Positions 1 to 8,542 of a stretch of 64,000 nucleotides of DNA are shown here, one piece after another; position 1 is the stretch's first letter, and the number at the start of each line of letters is the position of its first letter. Position numbers and translations under genes: made by a program. The notes beneath the pieces were generated by a model that did no database searches, was not told where the DNA came from, and saw only the letters and a program-made list of their open reading frames with translations. Source of the stretch: Acidobacteriaceae bacterium. GTDB lineage: Bacteria; Acidobacteriota; Terriglobia; Bryobacterales; Bryobacteraceae. The stretch lies in assembly GCA_019240475.1 (NCBI GenBank), contig JAFAYI010000037.1:1-64000 (forward strand). The letters run 5' to 3'.

Positions 1-1881
1 ACGGCACTCAAAACGGCCGATTCCGGCTACCTGACTCGCCGGCTCTGTGACGTGGCGCAAGACGTCATCATCACGGAAGACGATTGCGGCACTTCGGACG
101 GAATCTATGTCGAACCGATTATTGAGTCGGGCGAAATCATTGAACCGCTCCGGGATCGTATCGTCGGTCGTGTAGCGCTTGAAGATCAGCGTGATTACGA
201 AAACAACGTCATTGTCGGGGTTAACGAAGAGATCACGGAGGAGCTGGCAGGTGCCATTCAGGCTGCCGGTATCGAGCGCGTGAAGATCCGTTCCGTGCTG
301 ACGTGCGAATCCAAGCGCGGCGTGTGCAGGCTCTGCTATGGCCGCAACCTAGCCACGGGACGGATGGTCGAGCGCGGCGAAGCCGTCGGGATTATTTCGG
401 CACAATCGATCGGTGAGCCGGGAACACAGCTCACGATGCGCACCTTCCACATCGGTGGGGCTGCGACGCGTATCAGTGAACAGTCGACTCAGGATTCGAA
501 GAGCGACGGTTTCGTCCGGTTTAACAATGTCAATACGGTTCGCAATAACAAGGCTGAGCTGATTGCAATGAACCGGAACGGCATTCTGATCATTGTCGAT
601 GAGAAGAACCGCGAGCGCGAGCGCTACCCGGTGGTTTACGGCGCCAAGATCAATGTCGAAGACGGCGCCCCTGTAAAAGCGAACCAGATTCTGCTGGAAT
701 GGGACCCGTACACTTTCTCGATTTTGACCGAGGTCAGCGGCGTCATTCATTTCAAAGACCTGATTGACGGTGTGACCACTCAGGAGCAGGTTGATGAAAT
801 CACCGGCAACATGCAGGTGGTGGTGACCGAGTCCTCCGACGAGAAACGGTTCCCGACAATTATCGTCCGTCCGGAAGGCGGCGGGCGCTCGGAAGAGAAG
901 CGGTATCTGATGCCGACGCATGCCCACCTGATGGTCACCGACGGTGAAACGGTGCACGCCGGAGATGTGCTCGCCAAGATTCCGCGAGCGACTACGAAGA
1001 CGAAAGACATCACAGGCGGACTTCCCCGTGTCGTCGAGTTGTTCGAAGCGCGTAAGCCGCGCGAGACGGCCGTGATCGCCGAGATCAACGGCACGGTGAA
1101 GTACGGCGAAGTGACTAAAGGAATGCGCAAACTGTACATCGTCGGCGATGACGGCGTGCAGAAAGAATACTCGATTCCACGCGGTGTTCACATCAACGTT
1201 CAAGAGGGAGAGCGCGTTCGCTCCGGCGATCCATTGATGGATGGTCCGCGCAATCCGCACGACATTTTAGCCGTGCTCGGCGAAAAGGAACTGCAGAAAT
1301 ACCTGGTGAATGAGATCCAGGAAGTCTATCGGCTGCAGGGCGTAAACATCAACGACAAGCATCTTGAAGTGATCTCGCGCCAGATGATGCGGTGGGTTCG
1401 GATTGAGGACATCGGCGACACGGAGTTCCTTCCCGAAGAGGTCGTCGACAAGTTCAAGTTCCGCGAGGAGAACGCTCGTGTGATGGATGCGGGAGGCCGC
1501 CCTGCCGGGGGCAAGCCGATTCTGCTCGGTATCACGAAGGCGTCTCTCTCCACCGACTCTTTCATCTCGGCGGCGAGTTTCCAGGAGACTACGCGCGTGC
1601 TCACCGAAGCCGCTATCAACGGCAAGGTCGATTATCTGCGGGGCCTGAAGGAGAACGTCATCATGGGCCGGCTGATTCCAGCCGGAACCGGAATGGAGTT
1701 CTACCGCCGGGTCAAGATCGCGGGCGAAGATGTGGTGGAGGAAGAGCCGATGCCGGAAGCCGAGCTTGCACTCGGCGACGGGCTGCAAGACTACTCCGAC
1801 GAAACTCCCGGCATCTACACGGGCGGACTCGCGGAGGATCTTGGCGAGGAAGCCATCGGTGCTACTGCTGAAGAAGTCTGA
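1..1881 (+). CDS. rpoC: DNA-directed RNA polymerase subunit beta' (C-terminal part)
   Basis: The reading frame is open from base 1, so the gene starts before the window; 626 residues are visible. The first residues (TALKTADSGYLTRRL) are the highly conserved beta' bridge-helix/F-loop region. A three-cysteine run (CESKRGVCRLC) supplies the second zinc site, and the trigger-loop region follows (GIISAQSIGEPGTQLTMRTFH). The C-terminal jaw and clamp segments end with the conserved SFISAASFQETTRVLTEAAI stretch. The protein is the catalytic core subunit of RNA polymerase. It ends at TGA 1879-1881, with a good terminator 26 bases downstream, so it is the last gene of the rpoBC transcription unit. Confidence 0.99.
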   Translation, partial: TALKTADSGYLTRRLCDVAQDVIITEDDCGTSDGIYVEPIIESGEIIEPLRDRIVGRVALEDQRDYENNVIVGVNEEITEELAGAIQAAGIERVKIRSVLTCESKRGVCRLCYGRNLATGRMVERGEAVGIISAQSIGEPGTQLTMRTFHIGGAATRISEQSTQDSKSDGFVRFNNVNTVRNNKAELIAMNRNGILIIVDEKNRERERYPVVYGAKINVEDGAPVKANQILLEWDPYTFSILTEVSGVIHFKDLIDGVTTQEQVDEITGNMQVVVTESSDEKRFPTIIVRPEGGGRSEEKRYLMPTHAHLMVTDGETVHAGDVLAKIPRATTKTKDITGGLPRVVELFEARKPRETAVIAEINGTVKYGEVTKGMRKLYIVGDDGVQKEYSIPRGVHINVQEGERVRSGDPLMDGPRNPHDILAVLGEKELQKYLVNEIQEVYRLQGVNINDKHLEVISRQMMRWVRIEDIGDTEFLPEEVVDKFKFREENARVMDAGGRPAGGKPILLGITKASLSTDSFISAASFQETTRVLTEAAINGKVDYLRGLKENVIMGRLIPAGTGMEFYRRVKIAGEDVVEEEPMPEAELALGDGLQDYSDETPGIYTGGLAEDLGEEAIGATAEEV

Positions 1882-1907
1882 TCGGTAAACCCGATTTACT
1901 TTAGGAG

Positions 1908-1937
1908 AGGCGGCCTGGAAACGGGTCGCCTTTTTTT
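1908..1937 (+). terminator. Rho-independent terminator of rpoC
   Basis: Stem AGGCGGCC (1908-1915) pairs with GGTCGCCT (1924-1931) through 8 pairs, including one G-T wobble, around an 8-base loop. It is followed directly by seven T (1931-1937). It sits 26 bases after the rpoC stop and ends only four bases before the next possible start codon. Confidence 0.9.
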
Positions 1938-1941
1938 CTGC

Positions 1942-2487
1942 ATGACTCCCGCAGGACCTCGGTTAGAGATAAGCAATCCGCTGCAGGACCGCGGCTTCTC
2001 CGTGGTTTCTTTCGACGATCCCACCTTTGACGCGGAAGTCCGTCAGTTACTCACGCCGGACGCTTTAGATAAGGCAAAGGACTTCCTACCCAAGTCGGCG
2101 GTTCTAATAAACTCCACAGGGCAATATATCTGGGGCTTTACCGTCATATACACATATCCAGACCGCATCGCGCCCGCTGGGACACCGTGGCGCCACATTA
2201 TTAGCCCTAAAAGCGGAGTCGCCGACCGCGCTCGCATGCTCGCACCCGGTGCGAGATACCTCATAACACCTGTCTCCGATTTCCTCGCATCGCGTGATCC
2301 CTCGGGAAAGAAGAGCCTCCAGCCGTTTCTTGACGAGGGACTGGATCGAATTATCGACTTATTCAAGCGCGAGCAATTGACTGATCGGCTGCAACTGTCT
2401 GTCGATGCGGTTATTTTCGACACTGGCATCGTTATCGGCCCAGACTCAGCAGGTTTGCGGGAGCAAGTAAGAAAGCAGAGCTGGTAG
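1942..2487 (+). CDS. Hypothetical protein, probably frameshifted and decaying
   Basis: A 181-aa frame with no family I recognise. It has globular-protein composition and no signal peptide or membrane segment. The proposed ATG lies four bases after the T-run of the rpoC terminator and has no Shine-Dalgarno sequence, so neither promoter nor ribosome site is evident. The frame ends in SAGLREQVRKQSW, but the -1 frame continues from about 2466 to a TGA at 2559-2561 and reads like a natural helical C-terminus (AELVAAIENRRAQQ...). A single-base change around 2440-2470 would join both parts into a protein of about 205 residues. It is either a young pseudogene or a sequencing error. Confidence 0.5.
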   Translation: MTPAGPRLEISNPLQDRGFSVVSFDDPTFDAEVRQLLTPDALDKAKDFLPKSAVLINSTGQYIWGFTVIYTYPDRIAPAGTPWRHIISPKSGVADRARMLAPGARYLITPVSDFLASRDPSGKKSLQPFLDEGLDRIIDLFKREQLTDRLQLSVDAVIFDTGIVIGPDSAGLREQVRKQSW

Positions 2488-2757
2488 CAGCTATCGAAAA
2501 CCGTCGTGCGCAGCAGCGTTTTACCGGTTCTGATGTAGAGACGAAGGAGACTCTGAAGTGAGAATACCTATGATTCGGCCCGAGCTCGCGCCCCTAATTA
2601 TGTGGAACCGGAAGCGATACCTAGCCCGATGAACGTGCACGGGCGCTTTGCACTGGCGTCTCTCCGCCGGACGAAATCGGCGCGAGCCTTTCCGGCCTCT
2701 AGGCGCACAAATCCAACTTGGCCCCAAAATTATTAACTAGACATTCTCCCCTTGGAG

Positions 2758-2763
2758 TATGAT
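2758..2763 (+). promoter_or_regulatory. Possible -10 box upstream of the Cache-domain gene
   Basis: TATGAT at 2758-2763 matches the sigma-70 -10 consensus in five of six bases and lies about 95 bases before the ATG at 2858. No hexamer at 16-18 bases upstream is convincing (TAGACA is at 14, TTAACT at 19), so this is only a tentative promoter. The rest of 2562-2857 shows nothing else I can name. Confidence 0.25.
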
Positions 2764-2857
2764 CTAGACGGGAAGCGGCCCTGTGTGGCCTGCCACGACT
2801 GGCGTCAATGCCTAGCCGCGTCCCGGGCCGGCGCCCGCTTCACCGTGGAGGTGTGGT

Positions 2858-3940
2858 ATGGATCGGCTAGAAATTCGCGTTTCCCTTACAAAAGTCCTTC
2901 TCATCCTGATCGTCGTCATCGTGCCGTTGAGCGTCGTCGGTCTGGCGCTGACCGAGAACAGTGACAGATCGCTCGATAACGCAATCGGGAATGACTTCAA
3001 GACCATTGCCCAGTTATATAGCAGCCAAGCTTCGCAATACGTTCGCGACCGCGTTGCCGACGTGATCGTATTGGCCTCGAACCCTGTCGTTGTGAGCGCG
3101 GCTTCGGGCCACGCGGAAGCGCCTGCTTCCGCGCACTCGGCGCAAGCGCTTGCGGGCGGCGGAGGCGCAGGCATGCTCAATTCGAACGCGTCTCAACTGC
3201 TGCGGTTTCGCCGCACGCAGGATCCCCGATTTCTAGCGCTGACCTTGACGGACCAGAACGGAAATGTCGTTGCCGCTTCGCAACAGCCTGCCAAGACGTC
3301 ATACGCGCAGGATGCGGGCTGGCAAGGCGTTTTCAACAACGGGCAAGGCAAGGCGCGCGTCGGAGATATCCTCGATGACGAATTCACGAAGCAGTACTAC
3401 ATGAATGTCGGCGTGCCTGTCAACGATCAGGCATCCGGTTCCACCCTGGGCGTGCTCACTGCCGCGGTCAACGTGACGCCAATGCTCAACGATTTCAAAA
3501 GTTCGGTCGGCAATGGAGCGCGAGCCGAACTTGTCAACGAAAATGGCTTAATCGTGAGCGCTCCGAACGCTGATGTGTTCGCGCAGAATAAATCCCAAGC
3601 ATTCGACGTGCTTCACGATTCGCTTGGCGCCATCACTACGCAAACCGGAGCTCAGAAGGCCAATTTGGCGCATGGGCCATATTTGATCGGCTACGCGGGA
3701 ACCGGGCTCAAACAGCTATCCGACAATCTCGGTTGGATCGTGGTAGTGAGCCAGGAAGAGCATCAGGCCACGGCGCCCATCCGGCAGCTCGTGCACTTCG
3801 CGCTCATCATGGTTATACTCGCGCTGTTTATGCTGACGCTGCTGTGTGTCTATTACTTCTTGCACCGCACGCAGCGCTTCGAAGATATCGAAGGCGCGTA
3901 TCCGCCAGAGCAAACCCGCGCAGCGGCGGCGTCGCGCTGA
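2858..3940 (+). CDS. Cache-domain membrane sensor without an output domain
   Basis: 360 aa. A transmembrane helix lies at about residues 9-31, followed by a long extracytoplasmic region (about 35-305). Its PAS-like features (LALTLTDQNGNVVAASQQP, later LVNENGLIVSAP) are typical of double Cache ligand-binding domains. A second transmembrane helix at about 310-337 is followed by a cytoplasmic tail of only some 25 residues. Normal Cache sensors continue into HAMP, kinase, cyclase or methyl-accepting modules; none is present here. GGAGG lies seven bases before the ATG. The glycosyltransferase gene starts 30 bases downstream and probably shares the transcript, so a role in controlling envelope or lipid-linked sugar synthesis is possible but is inference. 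Confidence 0.85.
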   Translation: MDRLEIRVSLTKVLLILIVVIVPLSVVGLALTENSDRSLDNAIGNDFKTIAQLYSSQASQYVRDRVADVIVLASNPVVVSAASGHAEAPASAHSAQALAGGGGAGMLNSNASQLLRFRRTQDPRFLALTLTDQNGNVVAASQQPAKTSYAQDAGWQGVFNNGQGKARVGDILDDEFTKQYYMNVGVPVNDQASGSTLGVLTAAVNVTPMLNDFKSSVGNGARAELVNENGLIVSAPNADVFAQNKSQAFDVLHDSLGAITTQTGAQKANLAHGPYLIGYAGTGLKQLSDNLGWIVVVSQEEHQATAPIRQLVHFALIMVILALFMLTLLCVYYFLHRTQRFEDIEGAYPPEQTRAAAASR

Positions 3941-3970
3941 ACGGCGGTCGCCGCATGAAACAATAGCGAT

Positions 3971-4972
3971 GTGCCGGCGCCTTTCACGCCATCGGTTAGC
4001 GTGGTCGTTCCTTGCCTTAACGAGGAAGACGCGATAGCCGAGTGCCATCGCCGGCTCAGCGAGGTTCTTCGCGGGCTGGATCTCTGGTACGAAGTGATCT
4101 ATGTCGATGATGGCTCTCGCGATTTGACGCCGGCGAAACTTGCGGCATTGCACGCCTCCGATCCGAACGTAGCCGTGATCGAGCTCTCGCGCAACTTCGG
4201 CCACCAGCCTGCGGTCACGGCTGGACTTGAGGCGGCCAGAGGCGAAGTTGTGGTCATCATGGATGCCGACCTGCAAGATCCGCCCGAAGTTATCGCGCGC
4301 ATGTTGGAGAAATGGGCTGAAGGATACGAAGTGGTCTATGGAGTCCGCGCCTCGCGCCAAGGCGAAAGCGGGCTGAAGCTCTGGAGTGCAAAGGTCTTTT
4401 ACCGCCTCATCAATAAACTATCGGACGTAGAGATTCCCGTCGACAGCGGCGACTTCCGCTTGCTCGATCGCAAAGCGGTCGAGGCCATGAAGAGCATGCC
4501 CGAGCGCCACCGGCTGCTGCGCGGAATGTGCAGTTGGATTGGCTTCCGGCAATGCGGCGTCTCCTATGCGCGCGCGCCCAGGGTCGCCGGCGCGACCAAG
4601 TATCCGATCCGGAAAATGGTGAAGCTTGCGCTCGATGGCATCGCTTCGTTTTCTACTTTTCCGCTACGCGTGCTCGCTCTCATCGGCGTTGCTTCCGCCG
4701 TGCTTGCCCTGCTCGGGATCGTGTATGCCTTGGTAGTGAGGCTATTTACTCACTCCTGGGTTGCGGGCTGGACCATCTCCTTTATCGGCCTCTTGTTTCT
4801 CGGAGGTCTGCAGATGATTAGCATCGGAATCGTCGGCGAATATGTCGGGCGTATCTACACGGAAGCGAAACACCGTCCGTTGTATATCGCCCGCTCCGTC
4901 CTGTATCGCCGTGGTGGCGCGCCCTCGCACGCGGCAGGCGAACAGCTGCAGTCCGCCGCTTCTCGAAGTTGA
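3971..4972 (+). CDS. Family 2 glycosyltransferase, membrane-anchored (GtrB/ArnC/DPM1-like)
   Basis: 333 aa with a GTG start. The N-terminal GT-A domain has the start motif VSVVVPCLNEEDAI, the nucleotide-sugar site YVDDGSRDLTP and the metal-binding DADLQDPPE. The acceptor region includes SGDFRLLDRKAVEAMKSMPE. Two C-terminal transmembrane helices (about 233-260 and 268-295) end in GEYVGRIYTEAKHRP, the usual signature of polyprenyl-phosphate glycosyltransferases. Members transfer glucose, mannose or aminoarabinose to undecaprenyl phosphate at the inner membrane face; the substrate cannot be read from sequence. It lies 30 bases after the Cache sensor on the same strand. Confidence 0.92.
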   Translation: MPAPFTPSVSVVVPCLNEEDAIAECHRRLSEVLRGLDLWYEVIYVDDGSRDLTPAKLAALHASDPNVAVIELSRNFGHQPAVTAGLEAARGEVVVIMDADLQDPPEVIARMLEKWAEGYEVVYGVRASRQGESGLKLWSAKVFYRLINKLSDVEIPVDSGDFRLLDRKAVEAMKSMPERHRLLRGMCSWIGFRQCGVSYARAPRVAGATKYPIRKMVKLALDGIASFSTFPLRVLALIGVASAVLALLGIVYALVVRLFTHSWVAGWTISFIGLLFLGGLQMISIGIVGEYVGRIYTEAKHRPLYIARSVLYRRGGAPSHAAGEQLQSAASRS

Positions 4973-5003
4973 GCCGCCGCTTGCCCGCTCGACGGCAGCG
5001 CCG

Positions 5004-5756
5004 TTATTGAGGGTACGCTTCGCTCTTTCGGCTGAGGTCTTCGGAGAGAATGATCGCTTCGGCCAGCTCCCGCATGGGACGCCGCAGCCGGCGGCTCTCA
5101 TTCCGGAGCCGCAGATAGGATTCTTCTTCCGTCAAGTTGTGACGGAATTGAAGGATGCCCTTGGCTCGCTCTACCAGCTTTCGCGTTTCGAGCTGCCGGC
5201 GCATCTCTGCGGTCTCTTCCTGCAAACGTGCGTTCTCTTCTTCCAGAACGGACTTCGCAATTGCGCCGCCCATTTGTTCGCCGATAAAAGTCAGAAGCGC
5301 AATTTCGTCGGTATCGTGATAATGCGGTTCGCGGTGATGCACGTTTATCACGCCAATCACCTCGCCTCGGCTCACCAGTGGCACCGACAGGAAGGCCTCG
5401 TAAGTGTCTTCGATCAGCGCCTGGAACCGTTTAAACCGGCGGTCCGCCGCGGCGTTTTCGGGAAGCGCCACAACCGACTGATGTTCCACTACCCATCCCG
5501 TGACGCCTTCGCCCACTTTCAATCTGATGTTGCCGAGATCCCCTTGATGAGGAACTTGTGAAGCGCGCAAGACAATTTCGCTTGATTCGCGTTCGATCAG
5601 ATACACCAGGCAGGCATCGCACTCGGTGACTTGCACCGTCAGGCCGATAATCTCTCCGAGCATCTCGTCCAGGGACAGCTCGGAACTTACGATATTGCTG
5701 ACGCGGTGCAACAGGGAAACTTGCGAAGTCGGAGTTTCGAAAGTGACAGTCGCCAT
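5004..5756 (-). CDS. GAF-ANTAR domain regulator
   Basis: 250 aa. A GAF domain spans about residues 15-165 (VGEGVTGWVVE, FLSVPLVSRGEVIGVINVHHR), followed by a coiled-coil linker (about 168-190, rich in E, R and L). A C-terminal ANTAR RNA-binding domain follows (LVERAKGILQ... LTEEESYLRLRNESRRLRRPMRELAEAII). ANTAR proteins bind two-hairpin RNA elements and cause antitermination; the GAF domain would sense a small ligand or redox state. No kinase partner is adjacent, and the gene converges with the glycosyltransferase. The target RNA is unknown. Confidence 0.9.
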   Translation of the reverse strand: MATVTFETPTSQVSLLHRVSNIVSSELSLDEMLGEIIGLTVQVTECDACLVYLIERESSEIVLRASQVPHQGDLGNIRLKVGEGVTGWVVEHQSVVALPENAAADRRFKRFQALIEDTYEAFLSVPLVSRGEVIGVINVHHREPHYHDTDEIALLTFIGEQMGGAIAKSVLEEENARLQEETAEMRRQLETRKLVERAKGILQFRHNLTEEESYLRLRNESRRLRRPMRELAEAIILSEDLSRKSEAYPQ

Positions 5757-5889
5757 ACCAGAATGTAAAACGCTTGAATCGCTGTGGGCAATCGAAATAT
5801 TTGATACTCCTCATATGGCCTCAAATGGTGGGGAGGGAAGGACTTGCAAAGGCCACCTCACTCGCGCGCGCTGCGGCCGCACGTCCGCC

Positions 5890-7062
5890 TCAGACGATTC
5901 GAACCAATTGTTCTTGTTCTTCGCCTGTAACTTGGCCAAATCCAGCGCCGATATAGACGTTCACCTCTGATCGAATTCCAAACTCCGGCAGATAAATCCC
6001 AGGTTCCACGGAGAAGCATGTACCTGCGATGACCCGTCGTTCGTCGTGCGATTCGAGATTGTCCATGTTTGCGCCGCTGCCATGCACTTCGGCGCCGATG
6101 CTGTGCCCGGTGCGATGAAAGAAGAACTCGCCGTATCCGGCGTCGGTGATTAGATCGCGTGTCACATCGTCTACCTCATATCCGCGGAATGGCTCCCCCG
6201 CAGCAGCCTTGCGGATGGCGAACGTTGATGCGCGCTTTCGCGCGTCGCGGACGATTTCGAAAACCTTCTGGACCCGATCGGGCGCCGCCTCGCCGCAGAA
6301 GCCCGTCCACGTTACGTCGTAATATACGGCGTCGGGCTTCGCCAGTTTCGCCCACAGATCGATCAAGACCACATCGCCAGGGTGAATATAGGACGTGCGC
6401 TCGCGGGTGGGTTCATAGTGCGGATCGGACGCGTTCGCGTTCACACCAACAATCGGACCGTGATCCGTAACGAGCCCGAATTTGAGAAAACGTTCCCGTA
6501 TGAATTGCTGTACCTCGTATTCAGACAACTCCGTTCCCGACTGCAATTGGGAGGAGACGAAAGCAAACGCCTCCGCTCGAGCTCGATCTACCAGTTTTCC
6601 GGCTTCGAGATGTAGATCCAGCTGATTTTCTGTCCATCGCGCCTCGAACTGTTGAATCAGATCCGCCGAGCTCACTACTTCCACGCCGGCTTGCCGTACC
6701 AGTTCCAATGTCCCTGCATCCACCATCGACACATACGGGATGGCGCACAGAGGTGAATATTGCATGGCGACCCGCGAGCAACCGGACAGGATACGCCCGA
6801 GTTTGTTCTGTTGGTCTGCCCAACTGGAATAAGACTGTTTTTCGCCCGGCAGGCTATCGAGCGCGCCGCTCTCGATTCGATGCACGAGTTTTCGCGGCTC
6901 GCCGTTCGCCGGTAGAAAGTAGTACCAGCGCCTGGATACCTGCGCGTCACCCGGAATGCCCAAGATTCTGTACGCGAGCGGGTCTCGCCGGTGATGGTCG
7001 AAAAACAACCATCCGTCTATTCCGCTCTCGCGCAGCGCTTCTTGTATCTGCTCGGTGATCAT
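5890..7062 (-). CDS. M24 family metallopeptidase (Xaa-Pro aminopeptidase type)
   Basis: 390 aa when started at ATG 7062; the frame extends further upstream but would overlap the preceding gene. An N-terminal creatinase-like domain (1-155) precedes a pita-bread catalytic domain. The five metal ligands are visible: Asp in VVLIDLWAK, Asp in YYDVTWTG, His in HRTGHSIGAEVHG, Glu in SVEPGIYLPEFG and Glu in IRSEVNVYI. It probably cleaves N-terminal residues before proline, using two metal ions in the cytoplasm. It starts 11 bases after the stop of the symporter gene, so the pair looks like an operon for uptake and breakdown of peptides or peptide-like compounds. Confidence 0.95.
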   Translation of the reverse strand: MITEQIQEALRESGIDGWLFFDHHRRDPLAYRILGIPGDAQVSRRWYYFLPANGEPRKLVHRIESGALDSLPGEKQSYSSWADQQNKLGRILSGCSRVAMQYSPLCAIPYVSMVDAGTLELVRQAGVEVVSSADLIQQFEARWTENQLDLHLEAGKLVDRARAEAFAFVSSQLQSGTELSEYEVQQFIRERFLKFGLVTDHGPIVGVNANASDPHYEPTRERTSYIHPGDVVLIDLWAKLAKPDAVYYDVTWTGFCGEAAPDRVQKVFEIVRDARKRASTFAIRKAAAGEPFRGYEVDDVTRDLITDAGYGEFFFHRTGHSIGAEVHGSGANMDNLESHDERRVIAGTCFSVEPGIYLPEFGIRSEVNVYIGAGFGQVTGEEQEQLVRIV

Positions 7063-7073
7063 CCTCAGTGATT

Positions 7074-8495
7074 TTACGCGGTTTCCAATTTGGCGAGTTT
7101 TCTCGCGCTTGGCGCGGGAGTGAGCAGACTCACTGCTATCAAACTGGCAATCGAGGCGGCGAGCGCCGGGTACACGGCTGGAAGCCAGCCGATCTCCTCT
7201 TTGACCCAAGGGCTGCCGTATTGTTGCCCCAACTGCCACCCCACGGTCACAACTGTACCGAGCAGGATAGAAGTTACGGCGCCCTGGGTGGTGGTCCGCC
7301 TCCAGAAAAATACCGCCATCACCACTGGCGTGACCGCGGCGCCATAAACGGTGTATGCGTATAGCGACGCTTGCAGGACCGATTGGAACTGGGTTGCCTG
7401 TAAAATCGCAAAGAGCCCAAGCAGAATGACCACGATTCGAGAGACCACCAGTACCCGGCGCTCGCTTGCGCCCGGATTGATGAATCGTTGATAGACATCG
7501 TGAATGAGATTAGTCGCGGGCGAGAACAGATAATTATTAGCGGTCGAAATGACCTTCGCAAACACTCCGCCTAACAGGATCGCGCCGAGCAGGGGAGGTA
7601 ATGCTTCTTTGGCGGTTAGAGGGATGATTTCGCGCGGCCGATCCGTGTGTAGGCGGGCGCTTGCGATCACGGCAACCGCGACGAGCAGCGTTTCAAGGAT
7701 GACTGTCCCGATGATCCAGCCGACTACCGATTTGCGCGCATCGCTCTCCGATCTAGCGGAAAAGAACTTCTGATACATGCCCTGGTTACCGATCAACAGG
7801 AGCATTGTCGGCAAGGCGAGGCCGATGGCGTTTCCCAAGCCATAGTCGCCTACCATCTGAAAATGGGTCGGCGGCAGAGCTGCCCGGACCGTTTGCCATC
7901 CGCCCACCCGCGCGAGCAAAATTGGAACCGCAACGATCACTGTCAGCGTAACCATGGATCCGATGACCAGATCTAGGTAGGCAATCGAGGCCATGCCGGC
8001 CGCGGCGGTGAAAAAAATCACGAATCCCGCGATTATGTACAGGCCGGTAGTTCGCTCGATGCTTGGGAAAATTAGGTGCAGAATATCTCCGCCGCCGATG
8101 AATTGATAACTGGCGATCACCGTGTAAGAGATGATGATGGCTACGGTAGCCAGTACACGAGCCGTGGCGTTATAGCGAGCTTCCAATAGGTCGGGAACGG
8201 TGAATTGCGCGAAGTGCCGCGCCCGGCCCGCGATCACTCCAATGATCAGGAGGCCGATCCACCCGCCTAGCGGCTGCCAGAGAGCGACAAAGCCATGCTT
8301 ATATGCGTTCTCCGCGCCTGCCAGGAGACTTCCCGCTCCGATCCAGGATGACAGAAGCGTGAAGACCAGCACTGGCCAGCTTAGCGTTCTTCCGGCGACC
8401 AGAAAATCCGCTTCGTTCTTGACTTGTGTGACCTTATAGATCGTGATTCCACACAACAGCAACACCACAAGCGAGACTGTGATGACGTAGATCAT
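7074..8495 (-). CDS. Sodium:solute symporter (SSS family)
   Basis: 473 aa with about 13 hydrophobic segments. The N-terminus contains the family signature (ADFLVAGRTLSWPVLVFTLLSSWIGAGSLLAGAE), and the middle has GLGNAIGLALPTMLLLIGNQGMYQKFFSAR, typical of sodium/proline- or pantothenate-like carriers. The substrate is unknown; linkage to an Xaa-Pro peptidase suggests an amino acid such as proline or a related compound. Its start lies 48 bases downstream of the end of the phage cassette, which is read in the same direction. Confidence 0.93.
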   Translation of the reverse strand: MIYVITVSLVVLLLCGITIYKVTQVKNEADFLVAGRTLSWPVLVFTLLSSWIGAGSLLAGAENAYKHGFVALWQPLGGWIGLLIIGVIAGRARHFAQFTVPDLLEARYNATARVLATVAIIISYTVIASYQFIGGGDILHLIFPSIERTTGLYIIAGFVIFFTAAAGMASIAYLDLVIGSMVTLTVIVAVPILLARVGGWQTVRAALPPTHFQMVGDYGLGNAIGLALPTMLLLIGNQGMYQKFFSARSESDARKSVVGWIIGTVILETLLVAVAVIASARLHTDRPREIIPLTAKEALPPLLGAILLGGVFAKVISTANNYLFSPATNLIHDVYQRFINPGASERRVLVVSRIVVILLGLFAILQATQFQSVLQASLYAYTVYGAAVTPVVMAVFFWRRTTTQGAVTSILLGTVVTVGWQLGQQYGSPWVKEEIGWLPAVYPALAASIASLIAVSLLTPAPSARKLAKLETA

Positions 8496-8542
8496 GAATC
8501 GACTATCTTATCCGGCGGGCTTGGCTTTTTGGGCGGGATGGC

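Noticed and set aside
349..1260. 303-aa minus-strand frame inside rpoC
   Set aside because: Antisense shadow of a conserved gene; no ribosome site, no family-like sequence.
8496..8542. Search for an attachment site or terminator at the left edge of the phage cassette
   Set aside because: Only 47 bases; no T-run hairpin and no repeat seen in the other flank.
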